Below the pieces are notes generated by a model, which was not told where the DNA came from, ran no database searches, and worked only from the letters and a program-made list of their open reading frames with translations. The position numbers were made by a program, and so were the translations under genes. This document shows positions 26,101 to 36,127 of a stretch of DNA of 64,000 nt, one piece after another (position 1 is the first letter of the stretch; each line of letters starts with the position of its first letter). Source of the DNA: Clostridia bacterium (GTDB lineage Bacteria; Bacillota; Clostridia; Acetivibrionales; DSM-2933); contig JAOABQ010000084.1 of NCBI GenBank assembly GCA_026418275.1, positions 62,001 through 126,000 of the forward strand, in the 5' to 3' direction.

Positions 26101-29100
26101 CTTTTAAAGAATGTAAAAAGGGTGACCCTTGAAGCATATAAGAACCAGGATGTTCCCTTCGAAAAGCTTGTGGAGGAGCTGAACAATGAGCGGGATATCA
26201 GCAGGAACCCATTATTCCAGGTATTGTTCAGTTTGCAGAACACGCCTTTGCCCAATATGGAATTTTCAGAGATAAATGTATCTCAGGTTAACATAGCCGG
26301 CAGGTATTCAAGGTTTGATATAGCGCTGGACATACGTGAGATAGGTGACGAGCTTGCCGTAGACTATGAATATAATACCGACCTGTTTGATAAGGATACC
26401 GTCGTCAGAATGGCCGGCCATTTCAGACAGCTGCTTAATGAGATAGCCAAAAATCCGTACGATATGATCTGCAAGCTGGAAATGCTGACAAAGGAAGAAA
26501 AACATATATTGCTTGAGGAGCGGAATGATACAAAAGAAGATTTCAGCGGCATTACAAGCTGGGTTGAACTCTTTGAGAAGCAGGCTGACAGAATACCTGA
26601 GGCAACAGCGGCAGTATGCGGAGGCGAGAGCATATTATATGGTGAACTCCATAAACGCTCCAACCAATTGGCAAATTACCTGATTTCACTCGGCGTGGGA
26701 CCTGAAAGTGTTGTGGGCGTATATATTGACCGTTCGCTAGAAATGCTTGTGGGACTAGTGGGCGTGCATAAAGCCGGGGCTGCATATATGCCGATGGACC
26801 CTATATTCCCAAAAGAGCGCCTTACATACATGCTTGAGGATGCCAGGGTAGAGACTGTTTTATCGGAGAGGAAGCTGGCTCTGTCACTGCCCTTTGGGAA
26901 TGCCAGAGTAATATGCCTGGATGAAGCGTGGGACGAAATTTCCGCCTATAGTAAGGAAACGCCGGGTAAGAAATCCGGCCCTCATAATCTGGCATACCTG
27001 ATTTATACTTCTGGCTCTACAGGTAAACCCAAAGGCGTGCAAATAGAACAATTCGCGTTGGTTAATTTCCTTATGTCCATGGCAGAAAAGACAGGCTTTG
27101 GTGAGAAAGATTCGCTTTTGGCAGTGACTACCCTGTCCTTTGATATTGCCGGCCTGGAGCTTTTTATGCCCTTATCCTGCGGCGCAAAGGTTGTTATTGC
27201 CAAGAGGGACGAAGTTACCGACGGCAGCATGCTAATGAGTATATTAAATGAACAGCATATTTCAATGATGCAGGCCACACCTGCTACGTGGAGGCTTCTA
27301 ATAGAATCCGGCTGGAGCGGGAATGAAGTACTAAAGGTTTTATGCGGAGGAGAGGCTTTGCAAAGAAACCTTGCCGGCCAATTATTGGAGAGATGCGAAA
27401 GCCTATACAATGTTTATGGTCCGACGGAGACGACGATCTGGTCAACATTAGCAAAAGTTGAGCCGGGTGAGGGGTCGGTTACCATAGGGAAACCCATCTC
27501 AAATACTAAAGTTTATGTTTTGGACAAGGCTATGAACGCCGTTCCCGTGGGAGTTCCGGGTGAACTGTATATCGGCGGGGATGGAGTCGCAAGAGGGTAT
27601 CTGAACCTTCCTGAGTTGACGAAGGAGAAGTTTATTAAAGATCCCTTTAGTAAAAATGAAAATGCGCGTTTATATAAAACGGGAGATTCGGTAAGGTTTA
27701 TGCCTGACGGAAGCCTTGATTTTATCGGACGAATGGATAACCAGGTAAAAATAAGAGGTTTTAGAATAGAGCTTGGCGAGATTGAGGCGCTTTTAAACGG
27801 TATTCCGGAAGTTATGGAAAGTGTCATCGCTGTAAAGGAGATCATTGCAGGTGAAAAATCGCTGGCAGCTTATATTATCCCCGTATCGGATAAAGACCGT
27901 GAGAAACTAAGCTCCGAGTACCTGCGTAAAAGCTTGAAGGAAAAGCTTCCTGATTACATGGTTCCCGCCGCCTTCATGTTGATGGATTCCTTCCCTATGA
28001 CACCTAACGGAAAGATAGACAGGAAGGCACTTCCTATACCCGAAAGCCTGCGGTCCGGGATTCATGCCAACTATGCAGCGCCTTCCGGTGAGGTTGAGAA
28101 AACTATTGTTTCTATTTGGCAGGAGGTTCTTAAGCGGGAGCACATAGGAGTAAATGACAACTTTTTCGATCTGGGCGGGCATTCCTTGCTGTTGGCACAG
28201 GTTAGAAACAAAATACGTAATGTCCTGAATAAAGAGATTTCTATGATAGACCTCTTTAAATATCCGACTGTAGACACATTGGCAAAATTCCTGGGAGGAG
28301 AATCCCAAGCTGAAGTTTCGGATGATTGCGGGAGGATAAAATCGGGGAAAGTCAAGAGCAAAGATATAGCGGTCATTGGCTTAAGCGGCAGATTTCCGGG
28401 GGCCAAGGATGTAAATGAATTCTGGGAAAACCTCTTAAATGGGGTTGAATCAATTTCCCGCTTTACGGATGAGCAGGTGCTTCATGAGGGTGTGGAACCC
28501 GAAATTTTAAAGAAGCCCGGCTATGTGAAGGCTTGGGGGGCTTTGGATAACATAGACAGGTTCGATGCAAATTTCTTCGGATATAATCCGACAGAGGCAG
28601 AGGTTTTAGACCCCCAACAGAGGATATTCCTGGAGGAATCGTGGAAGGCATTGGAGAATGCGGGCTATGAGCCTGAAAAGTTTAATGGCCTCATTGGTGT
28701 ATATGCAAGCGTCGGCATGAATACATATGCCCAACTCCTTAAAAACAGCCATGCTTCCAAGGGATTGGCAAGCGATTATCAGATTATGATTAGCAATGAT
28801 AAGGACTTTCTGTCAACCAGGGTTGCATATAAATTGAATCTTCAGGGTCCCGGTTTGACAGTCCAGACTGCTTGTTCTTCGTCTCTGGTTGCTGTCCATC
28901 TTGCTTGTCAAAGCCTTATTAACGGGGAATGCGATATGGCATTGACGGGTGGTGTGAGTATAAGGCTTCCGCAAAGGTCGGGCTATTTGTACCAGGAGGG
29001 TATGATATTGTCTCCGGATGGACACTGCAAAGCATTTGACGAGGAAGCAAAGGGAACGGTAGGAGGAAATGGTGCGGGGGTTGTTGTCTTAAAACGTCTT

Positions 29101-32100
29101 GAAGACGCCATGGCGGACGGAGATGACATAAGTGCGGTTATCAAAGGCTCTGCAATTAATAACGACGGTGCGTTAAAAATCGGTTACACCGCTCCGAGAA
29201 TTGACGGGCAGGCCAAAGCAATTGAAAAGGCTCAGCTAAAAGCAGGTGTACAGCCTGAAACCATTACTTATATCGAGGCCCACGGCACCGGGACTCCACT
29301 TGGGGACCCGATAGAAATAGAGGCGCTGACACAGGTATTTAATAAAAAGACGGATAAAAAACAGTTCTGCGCTATTGGCTCGGTGAAAACCAACATTGGA
29401 CATCTTGATGCGGCAGCAGGGGTCACAGGTTTTATAAAAGCTGTATTATCACTGCGCAATAAACAGATACCGCCGAGTATCAACTATACCAGTCCAAATC
29501 CTAAAATCAATTTCAAAGACAGTCCGTTTTTTGTCAATACTTCCCTTAAAGTGTGGGAAAACGGTTCGACTCCGCTGAGGGCAGGCGTCAGTTCCTTCGG
29601 AATCGGCGGTACGAATGCCCATGTAGTGTTGGAGGAAGCTCCGGTTTTAAAAAGTGATAAAAGTAATAGCCAGCCATGTTTATTGGTTTTTTCGGCGAAG
29701 AATGCAAGAGCGCTTGACAGGATTACTACGGAATTTACCGGCTTTTTAAGGGAAAACAAGCATTTGGATATAGCGGACATTGCCTTTACATTGCAGCTGG
29801 GACGCAAGGAATTCGAATACAGAAGGTTCCTTGTATGCAATTCTGTTGAAGACGCAATTGAGGCTCTTGAAAACAAGCGGGGAAGGATTGTAACCGGCGG
29901 TGAAGGACAGCCGGCATCCAATTCAAAAGCTGTTTTGGACGATATAGAGAAGCTTTCTCTTAAAGAGCTGGGGAATTTGTGGCTTGAGGGTGCAAGGATA
30001 GATTGGAGCAAGCTATATAAGGGACAAAATAGAAAACGTGTAGCCCTTCCCACATATCCCTTTGAAGGCCAGTCCTATTGGACAGCAAATAAGAGTATTC
30101 CTGAGATTGTGAAGCCTGCTGCAAAAACAGTGAAGCAAAATGATATCTCCCAATGGTTTTATGCTCCTGTATGGAAGCAGTCCGTTGAAGATTTTGTTTA
30201 TGACAAAGCAGGAAAACAAGAAGAAATCTTACTCGTATTGACAGGCGAAAACAGCTTCGCAAAAGAATTTATAGGCAATTTAATCAATAAGGGTGCTAAT
30301 GTTATTGCTGCGGTTTATGGGAAAGGATACGCCAATGCAGTGCATGGCAATTTTACCTTCAATGCCGATGACTACACCCACTACGACAATATCCTAGGTG
30401 ATATGTCAAATAAGGGCAAAGTACCTGCAAGAATTATAAATTTATTGGGTATAACCGATCCAGGTAACCCGTTAACTCCGGAGGACAGCCTGACAATAGG
30501 AAAGCGTTTGTTCTACAGCATGCTGTACCTTGCCCAGGCACTGGGCAGACAGTCTGTGGATAAACCTATACAGATGAAGGTAATTACTAATAATTCCCAA
30601 AAGATATTCAACGAAAAAATAACGTATCCGGAAAAGGCACTGCACCTTGGTGCATGCAGGGTCATTCCAAAGGAATACCCCAATATTCAATGTTCCAGTA
30701 TTGATATTACTCTGCCTGAATCCGGCAATGTAGAGGAGCAGGATATCATAGAGCTGCTGACCTCTGAAATCTATTGGGATTCAAATGAAGCTGCGGTTGC
30801 TTACCGTGGACTTACGCGCTGGGTACAGGAATTTGATAAGTACAAACCTCAAACCAGGGATAATCCGGCAGTCAAAATCAGAAACAATGGGGTTTATTTA
30901 ATTACGGGCGGTTTAGGCGGAATGGGTCTTGTAATTGCCGAGCACTTGGCGTTTGAAGCTGGGGCAAGGCTTGTGCTTATAGGACGCTCGGAATTCCCGG
31001 TGGTAGAGCATTGGGAAGCTTGGCTTTCCTCTCACGGGACAAGGGATGCTGTATCGCAAAAGATAATAAGGTTAAAGCAGTTAATTGCCCAAGGTGCTGA
31101 TATACTGATATGCCGTGCCGATGTTTCGGATTTTAATCAACTATCGGATTTACGTAAATGTATTGAAGAAAGATTCGGGGGATTAAACGGTGTGATTCAT
31201 GCTGCCGGTAATCCGGGCGGCGGAATGATTCAGCTTAAAACGAAAGAAAGTGCTGAACAAGTGCTTTTGCCAAAAGTAAAGGGCACAATGGCTTTGTATG
31301 AAACCTTTAAGGATGACAGTCTGGACTTTTTCCTGTTCTGTTCCTCATTAAATGCCATAACGGGAGGCTTCGGGCAAATTGATTATAGTGCTGCAAACGC
31401 TTATCTTGATGCTTTTGCTTTAACCCATGATTCCCTTAGGGAAACCCGGTTTGTTTCAGTTGATTGGGACAGATGGCCTGGTGTGGGTATGGCTTCAGGA
31501 ACAGGAAAGCTAAAGGCTATTGAGGGAGAAGCTGTCCATCCTCTTTTAGGTAAGTGTATAGCTTACGGTTCCGACAAGATCATATATCTCGGAGAGATGA
31601 GCCCGGAAAAAGACTGGGTATTGTCGGAGCACCTTGTAATGGGTGTACCTACGATTGCGGGTACGACTTATCTGGAAATGGCCAGAGCGGCTCTTGAGGA
31701 TACAGTAGGAGCGGGATGTACAGAAATAAGCCAAGTACTGTTTTTGAACCCGATGGCGGTGAAGACAGGTGAAAAAAGGCAAGTATGTACAATCATGAGT
31801 AAGGATGGAGATGCTTTTAATTTCCAGGTAGCCAGCAGCCTGATCGGAGAAGAACCGGAAACTGCCAACTGGCTGGAGCATGTGAGGGGGAGAATTAGAC
31901 TTGCGGATGGAAGCCATGTCAAGGCTTTTGACATGAAGGAGCTAAGGGAACGCTGCGGTTTAAGAACGCTTTATTCCGCTGATTTTGAAGAGAAGCCCTC
32001 AGAGGAATTTATAAGCTTCGGAGCAAGATGGAGGTCCCTTAAGACCTTCACTATGGGAGACAGTGAAGGTCTGGTTGAAGTTGAGATGGTCAAGGAGTTC

Positions 32101-33036
32101 GCTTCAGACCTTGAAGCCCTCCAGTTACATCCTGCTTTGCTGGATGTGGCTACCGGTGCGGTAAGATTGGCAGCAGGCGGGAACTATTTGCCCTTCTCCT
32201 ATGAAAAGCTTGAAATTAAGAGCAGGCTGCCCGGGAGAATCTATGCATATATAAGGTTTAAAAACGGATATGATTCATCACAGGATGTTATTACCTGCGA
32301 TATTGATATTTTAGATGAAAAAGGCAATCAACTGGTAGAAATAAAGAACTTTTCCATGAGGCACACGGGTGAGACAGCTGCCCAAAGCATTAAATCAAGA
32401 GCTTCAACAGGCTCCAGGGAGGGGGATGTTTCTTCATTGGGCAAACTGCTTGAAGGCGTCCTGAAAAAACGGTCGGAAGGCTTAAATGAAGGAATCACCT
32501 CAGATGAGGGGAAGAACGTACTTCAGCGTATTTTAAACGGCTGTATAAGACCTCAGGTGATTGTATCTACAAAGGATATACACGCTGCAATGGAGCAAGC
32601 GGATTATATAAACCAGCCAGGTCTAAAGAACACCTTTGAGGAAGCAGCGGCTTCGTCAAAGCGTCACCCAAGGCCCGAACTTGAAAATGAGTATGTTGCA
32701 CCTAAGAACGAGCTTGAAAAGAAGCTGGCACAATTGTGGGAGAATACGCTGGGAATAGATAAAGTGGGTATCCATGATGAGTTTTTTGCTCTTGGAGGAG
32801 ATTCACTGTTATTGATACAGTTCCACTCGAAGCTTAAGGAAATGTTTGAAACGGATATAGCGGTTGTTGACCTTTATAAATACAACACCGTCGCTTTATT
32901 ATCCAAGCAGATGGCCAGAGGTAGTACTTTAGAAGAGCAGCCTGCTTTTGAAGGGGTAAACAACAGGGTCAACAAGCAGTTGGAGATGATGAAGCAGCGG
33001 AGGCAACAGCTCATGCGAAGAAAGGAAGGCGTTTAA
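23158..33036 (+). CDS. Hybrid NRPS/trans-AT PKS: FAAL-ACP-C-A(Gly)-PCP-KS-KR-DH-ACP
   Basis: The loading protein of the assembly line, 3292 residues. Domains (approximate residues): fatty acyl-AMP ligase 1-560 (FSSGSTGDPKG; MPLTHDMGL); ACP 580-650 (FFELGGDS); condensation 675-1100 (HHIVFDG intact); adenylation 1120-1610, whose pocket I read as D-I-L-Q-L-G-V-I-W, close to the published glycine code; PCP 1630-1700 (FFDLGGHS); ketosynthase 1735-2165 (Cys in TACSSS, His in EAHGTGT and NIGHL); ketoreductase to about 2760 (ITGGLGGMG, DYSAAN); dehydratase about 2800-3050 (His in EHLVMG, Asp in HPALLD); ACP about 3180-3260 (FFALGGDS). There is no AT domain. KR lies before DH, the reverse of the usual order. 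GTG start (23158, or 23164) after a G-rich RBS. It activates a fatty acid, adds glycine, then a C2 unit reduced to an alkene. Confidence 0.9.
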   Translation: MQVHEFETLTELLASRKDEEQKGITFILGNTEEICVSYKELYHTALRLLYDFQNAGFKAGDEVIFQIDDNQRFVYSFWACILGGMIPVPVTTGTNDEHKLKFFKIWKVLLNPRVIATVDFLEKLESFAVKNNLADRISIIKDRAVRIEDEIQTVHYGIVHTSRPNDIAFIQFSSGSTGDPKGVVITHSNVLINLTSVIKWANINSEDSGLNWMPLTHDMGLIGTHIKGIIACINQYNIETQVFIRHPSLWIQKASEHKVTILYSPNFGYKHFLKFFKPDAEKDWDLSNIRLIYNGAEPISLELCSEFLGEMAKFGLRKNAMYPVYGLAEGTIAVTFPGIGEEYIYHTLDRNHLKVGEHVVDIEKEDRCAVTFIDEGYPIFNCYVRICDENNNDLGENRIGLVQIRGGNVTSGYYNNKAATVKAFTPDGWLNTGDLGFMRNKRLVITGRAKDVIFIAGQNYYSHDIERVGECVEGIELGKIAAAGVFNEKLKSDELILFVMFKQKAENFMPIAASLKKAISQKMGIEVSEVIPVKSIPKTTSGKVQRYKLREGYINGEYDSIKNELHNLKALEFDRRKIELPKNAVEEELVRIWTEILGYKKIGIHDNFFELGGDSLRITQLISRIRDTFGLDMDQAEIFDHPDIEKLADRIKSNMEKHAGGQEMIKAVFNDSNKAPLSFAQQRLWFLDAMNEKSPQYNLYTCLSLKGHLDRDILERGFNEVIRRHKVLQMSFIEENGQPVQVFNPDAVINIEYMDLRHFNEAERGKRVLDLANEEANRPFDLGKVPLIKAKLYCMDENEHLLLLVVHHIVFDGWSFGIFLKELTFYYETFLLGNGKMLPELDIQYADFARWQIDKAAGDSFKKQLDYWKKQLAGKLPVLDLPTDRQRPLVQTYNGAKFTSSIPGDLARELQSYARKENSTLFMVLLAAFKVMLYRYTGQTDIIVGSPIANRNRKDIEGLIGFFANNIVLRTGFSGKYTFNELLKNVKRVTLEAYKNQDVPFEKLVEELNNERDISRNPLFQVLFSLQNTPLPNMEFSEINVSQVNIAGRYSRFDIALDIREIGDELAVDYEYNTDLFDKDTVVRMAGHFRQLLNEIAKNPYDMICKLEMLTKEEKHILLEERNDTKEDFSGITSWVELFEKQADRIPEATAAVCGGESILYGELHKRSNQLANYLISLGVGPESVVGVYIDRSLEMLVGLVGVHKAGAAYMPMDPIFPKERLTYMLEDARVETVLSERKLALSLPFGNARVICLDEAWDEISAYSKETPGKKSGPHNLAYLIYTSGSTGKPKGVQIEQFALVNFLMSMAEKTGFGEKDSLLAVTTLSFDIAGLELFMPLSCGAKVVIAKRDEVTDGSMLMSILNEQHISMMQATPATWRLLIESGWSGNEVLKVLCGGEALQRNLAGQLLERCESLYNVYGPTETTIWSTLAKVEPGEGSVTIGKPISNTKVYVLDKAMNAVPVGVPGELYIGGDGVARGYLNLPELTKEKFIKDPFSKNENARLYKTGDSVRFMPDGSLDFIGRMDNQVKIRGFRIELGEIEALLNGIPEVMESVIAVKEIIAGEKSLAAYIIPVSDKDREKLSSEYLRKSLKEKLPDYMVPAAFMLMDSFPMTPNGKIDRKALPIPESLRSGIHANYAAPSGEVEKTIVSIWQEVLKREHIGVNDNFFDLGGHSLLLAQVRNKIRNVLNKEISMIDLFKYPTVDTLAKFLGGESQAEVSDDCGRIKSGKVKSKDIAVIGLSGRFPGAKDVNEFWENLLNGVESISRFTDEQVLHEGVEPEILKKPGYVKAWGALDNIDRFDANFFGYNPTEAEVLDPQQRIFLEESWKALENAGYEPEKFNGLIGVYASVGMNTYAQLLKNSHASKGLASDYQIMISNDKDFLSTRVAYKLNLQGPGLTVQTACSSSLVAVHLACQSLINGECDMALTGGVSIRLPQRSGYLYQEGMILSPDGHCKAFDEEAKGTVGGNGAGVVVLKRLEDAMADGDDISAVIKGSAINNDGALKIGYTAPRIDGQAKAIEKAQLKAGVQPETITYIEAHGTGTPLGDPIEIEALTQVFNKKTDKKQFCAIGSVKTNIGHLDAAAGVTGFIKAVLSLRNKQIPPSINYTSPNPKINFKDSPFFVNTSLKVWENGSTPLRAGVSSFGIGGTNAHVVLEEAPVLKSDKSNSQPCLLVFSAKNARALDRITTEFTGFLRENKHLDIADIAFTLQLGRKEFEYRRFLVCNSVEDAIEALENKRGRIVTGGEGQPASNSKAVLDDIEKLSLKELGNLWLEGARIDWSKLYKGQNRKRVALPTYPFEGQSYWTANKSIPEIVKPAAKTVKQNDISQWFYAPVWKQSVEDFVYDKAGKQEEILLVLTGENSFAKEFIGNLINKGANVIAAVYGKGYANAVHGNFTFNADDYTHYDNILGDMSNKGKVPARIINLLGITDPGNPLTPEDSLTIGKRLFYSMLYLAQALGRQSVDKPIQMKVITNNSQKIFNEKITYPEKALHLGACRVIPKEYPNIQCSSIDITLPESGNVEEQDIIELLTSEIYWDSNEAAVAYRGLTRWVQEFDKYKPQTRDNPAVKIRNNGVYLITGGLGGMGLVIAEHLAFEAGARLVLIGRSEFPVVEHWEAWLSSHGTRDAVSQKIIRLKQLIAQGADILICRADVSDFNQLSDLRKCIEERFGGLNGVIHAAGNPGGGMIQLKTKESAEQVLLPKVKGTMALYETFKDDSLDFFLFCSSLNAITGGFGQIDYSAANAYLDAFALTHDSLRETRFVSVDWDRWPGVGMASGTGKLKAIEGEAVHPLLGKCIAYGSDKIIYLGEMSPEKDWVLSEHLVMGVPTIAGTTYLEMARAALEDTVGAGCTEISQVLFLNPMAVKTGEKRQVCTIMSKDGDAFNFQVASSLIGEEPETANWLEHVRGRIRLADGSHVKAFDMKELRERCGLRTLYSADFEEKPSEEFISFGARWRSLKTFTMGDSEGLVEVEMVKEFASDLEALQLHPALLDVATGAVRLAAGGNYLPFSYEKLEIKSRLPGRIYAYIRFKNGYDSSQDVITCDIDILDEKGNQLVEIKNFSMRHTGETAAQSIKSRASTGSREGDVSSLGKLLEGVLKKRSEGLNEGITSDEGKNVLQRILNGCIRPQVIVSTKDIHAAMEQADYINQPGLKNTFEEAAASSKRHPRPELENEYVAPKNELEKKLAQLWENTLGIDKVGIHDEFFALGGDSLLLIQFHSKLKEMFETDIAVVDLYKYNTVALLSKQMARGSTLEEQPAFEGVNNRVNKQLEMMKQRRQQLMRRKEGV

Positions 33037-33048
33037 ATGGAGGTTAAT

Positions 33049-36000
33049 ATGGAGAATTATGATGAAAACAATTCTATGGGCGCAATAGCCATCATAGGCA
33101 TGACAGGACGTTTCCCGGGTGCCGGGGACATGGATGAATTCTGGCAGAACCTCTATAACGGTGTGGAATCAGTCAAATTCTTCAGCCGGGATGAGTTGAT
33201 AAAAATGGGTATAGATAAGCATTTGCTGGATAATCCCAGATTTGTAGCAGCTGATGCCATTTTGGACGGAATGGACATGTTTGACGCATCATTTTTTGAC
33301 TACTCTGCAAGAGAGGCAGAGATCATGGACCCACAACACAGGCTGTTCCTTGAAAGTGCATGGGAAGTGCTTGAAAGTGCCGGTTACAGTTCGGAGCTTT
33401 ATGACGGAAGAATTGCCGTTTATGCAGGAGCCAACCTGAGCGGCTATATGATCAGGAACCTTTACTCCAATCCCGGGTTGGTAGAGGGCTTGGGAACATT
33501 TAAAATCATGATTGCAAACGGGCAGGACTTTTTAGCCACCAAGGTGTCATACAAGATGAACCTGATGGGACCCAGCGTAAATGTAAATACATTGTGCTCA
33601 TCTTCCATGGTTGCATTGCACTATGCCTGCCAGAACCTTCTTAATTACGGGTGTGATTTGGCCCTCGCAGGGGGTGTCAGCTTCCAGGTTTCACGAAATG
33701 AAGCCTTTTTTTACCAGGAAGGCGGAATCGGCTCTTCCGACGGACACTGCCGGGCTTTTGACTCCAAGGCAAACGGGACGGTCAGCGGGAGCGGATTGGC
33801 AGTAGTAGCACTGAAGAGACTGGAGGACGCGCTCTCTGACGGCGACCCTATCCATGCGGTTATAAGAGGTACAGGCATCAATAATGACGGTTCCTCCAAA
33901 AACAGTTACACGGCTCCGAACGTTGACGGGCAGGCTGAATGTATAGCAGAAGCAGTTGCCATGTCCGGAGTTAACCCCGAGACAATTACTTACATAGATG
34001 CCCACGGAACAGGAACGGATCTTGGAGATCCTATCGAAATAGCAGCATTAACGAAGGTCTTCCGTGCTTATACAAAGAAAAAACAGTATTGCGCCATCGG
34101 CTCGGTTAAAACAAATATTGGACACCTTGTCAATGCAGGAGGACTCGCGAGTGTAGTAAAAACCGTATTATCCATGCAGCACAGGGTTATTCCCCCAAGC
34201 CTCAATTTTGAAGAACCCAATGCGAAAATTGATTTTGAGAATAGTCCCTTTTACGTAAATACAAAGCTGTCCAAATGGGAAACTGACGGTTTTCCGCTCC
34301 GAGCAGGGGTAAGCTCCTTTGGAATCGGCGGAACCAATACCCATGTCATTTTGGAGGAAGCACCGCCGATGGAGCCGTCGGAGGATTCTCCAAGACCCTG
34401 GCAATTGATTTCCCTGTCTGCAAAGACAAGCACCGCATTAGAAAAAATGGCGGGAAATCTTGCGGATCATGTTGGAAAAAATCCAGGACTTAAGCTTGCC
34501 GATATTGCTTTTACACTGCATGTGGGAAGAAAAAATTTCAATCACCGCAGGGTTCTTATTTGCCGGGATGTAAATGACCTGGCTGAAAAACTTGTGAATA
34601 TGTCTCCTGACCATGTTTTTTCACATTATCAGAAGCCGAAAGACCAGCCTGTTGTATTTATGTTCCCGGGTGAGGGCGGGTATCTCAATATGGGACTGGA
34701 ACTATACAATAACGAAGCTGTTTTCCGTGATACAGTTGATATCTGCTTTAAGATTTTGGAGGATATGACCGGTATGGATGCAAGCAAAGCTCTTTACTCC
34801 GGAGAGTCATCCAAATGGAATGCCGCAGGAATAAACGGTATGGATAAGGCATTGTTGTTTACGGTTGAATATGCCATGGCAAAGCTGTGGATGAGTTGGG
34901 GCATTGAGCCTCAGTATATGATAGGAAAGGGTATAGGAGAATATGCCGCTGCATGCCTTGCCGGTGTCTTGACGGTAGAAGATGCACTAAAAATGGCATC
35001 GGCAAAGGACGAAAATTTACCTGAGGTTTTATCGGAGGTCAGCTTCAATAAAGCGGGTATACCTTTTATTTCAACAGTAACGGGGGATTGGATCACCGAT
35101 TCCGAGGCAGCGAGCGCAGACTACTGGTTGCGGCAGCGTGCAGCATTGAGATTTGACCAGGGTCTTAAGGAAATGTTGAAGGATCCCGACCGCATACTTA
35201 TTGAGATGGGGCCTGGAAAAGCATTATGTGCTGCGGCAGGAAGTTATATAAATAAGGAGGCCGGGCAGGCGGTTCTTGACACGATGCCTGCTGCCGGCGC
35301 GGGCATTTCGGATACCGAAAGCCTGTTAAAATGTATCGGCAGGTTCTGGCTTGCAGGGGGCAGGGTGGATTGGAACCGATTCTATTCAAGTGAAAAACGC
35401 CACCGCATCATGCTGCCTACCTATCCATTTGAAAGACAGCGTTATTGGATAGAGCCTGGAAACCGCGAAATCGATGCCCATCAGCCGGATGTTCTCATAT
35501 CGAAAACAGAAGAGATTACCCATGAGATAGCGGAATCGGATTTTAAAGAAGGAAAAATTACAGTAACACTTAACTTGGATAAACTATCGGAATTGAAGGA
35601 TACTGAGCTCCGTAAAAAGCAGCTCGAGGAAATCCTGATGCTTAAGGAACGCATTGAAGCACTTGCCACAGAATCCGGCGATATCTGTTCGGGTATAGAG
35701 GTATCCGGCCTGGGACTTAAAACCCAAAGTGAAACCGGACAATTCAATCCGGGCAGTAATGAAAAATTGAAAAAGAGGCCCCGCCCTCAATTGGAAGTTT
35801 CCTATGCTGAACCGGTGAATGAAGTTCAGAAGGTAATTGTTGAGAAATGGCAGGAGGTTCTCGGTTTTGACACCATAGGTATTAACGACGACTTCTTTGA
35901 ATTGGGAGGGCACTCATTGATTGCGGCAGCTGTGGCAAATGACTTAAGTAAGGTGTTTGATGTACAGATACCGATGAGGCAGTTGTTTGAAACCACAACG

Positions 36001-36099
36001 GTTGCAGGAATCGCACAGTTGATAGAAACCTACCGTTGGGTTTCGGAAAGTGCCAGGGAATCAGCTGCCAGTGGAGACTTGGAGGAAGGTTCCATATAG
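33049..36099 (+). CDS. PKS module: KS, inactivated AT remnant, ACP
   Basis: About 1016 residues. Ketosynthase 15-440 with Cys in TLCSSS, His in DAHGTGT and NIGHL, all intact. At about 535-800 lies an AT-like region whose flanks are clear (MFPGEGGYLNMG; MWISWG-like 'WMSWGIEPQYMIG'; 'STVTGDWIT'; 'LIEMGPGKAL'), but the nucleophile motif GHSxGE reads GKGIGE, the GQGSQ loop reads GEGGY, and roughly 90 residues between the two halves are missing. It cannot load malonate. A charged coiled segment (about 845-890) and an ACP (FFELGGHS, about 955) follow. Extension must use a free AT. No KR or DH, so the beta-keto is kept. Start at ATG 33049 after GGAGG; ATG 33037, touching the previous stop, is the alternative. 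Confidence 0.88.
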   Translation: MENYDENNSMGAIAIIGMTGRFPGAGDMDEFWQNLYNGVESVKFFSRDELIKMGIDKHLLDNPRFVAADAILDGMDMFDASFFDYSAREAEIMDPQHRLFLESAWEVLESAGYSSELYDGRIAVYAGANLSGYMIRNLYSNPGLVEGLGTFKIMIANGQDFLATKVSYKMNLMGPSVNVNTLCSSSMVALHYACQNLLNYGCDLALAGGVSFQVSRNEAFFYQEGGIGSSDGHCRAFDSKANGTVSGSGLAVVALKRLEDALSDGDPIHAVIRGTGINNDGSSKNSYTAPNVDGQAECIAEAVAMSGVNPETITYIDAHGTGTDLGDPIEIAALTKVFRAYTKKKQYCAIGSVKTNIGHLVNAGGLASVVKTVLSMQHRVIPPSLNFEEPNAKIDFENSPFYVNTKLSKWETDGFPLRAGVSSFGIGGTNTHVILEEAPPMEPSEDSPRPWQLISLSAKTSTALEKMAGNLADHVGKNPGLKLADIAFTLHVGRKNFNHRRVLICRDVNDLAEKLVNMSPDHVFSHYQKPKDQPVVFMFPGEGGYLNMGLELYNNEAVFRDTVDICFKILEDMTGMDASKALYSGESSKWNAAGINGMDKALLFTVEYAMAKLWMSWGIEPQYMIGKGIGEYAAACLAGVLTVEDALKMASAKDENLPEVLSEVSFNKAGIPFISTVTGDWITDSEAASADYWLRQRAALRFDQGLKEMLKDPDRILIEMGPGKALCAAAGSYINKEAGQAVLDTMPAAGAGISDTESLLKCIGRFWLAGGRVDWNRFYSSEKRHRIMLPTYPFERQRYWIEPGNREIDAHQPDVLISKTEEITHEIAESDFKEGKITVTLNLDKLSELKDTELRKKQLEEILMLKERIEALATESGDICSGIEVSGLGLKTQSETGQFNPGSNEKLKKRPRPQLEVSYAEPVNEVQKVIVEKWQEVLGFDTIGINDDFFELGGHSLIAAAVANDLSKVFDVQIPMRQLFETTTVAGIAQLIETYRWVSESARESAASGDLEEGSI

Positions 36100-36127
36100 C
36101 GAGGCGGAATCAGGGAGGAATATACCT

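Noticed and set aside
33037-36099. Possible cis-AT PKS rather than trans-AT system
   Set aside because: The only AT-like region lacks the nucleophile motif and its middle part; all other modules have no AT, and two free ATs are present.
36050-36127. Longer start for the serine NRPS gene overlapping the previous gene
   Set aside because: A strong RBS precedes ATG 36128, and the TubC-like docking domain begins right there; the upstream extension reads through the end of the preceding ACP gene.
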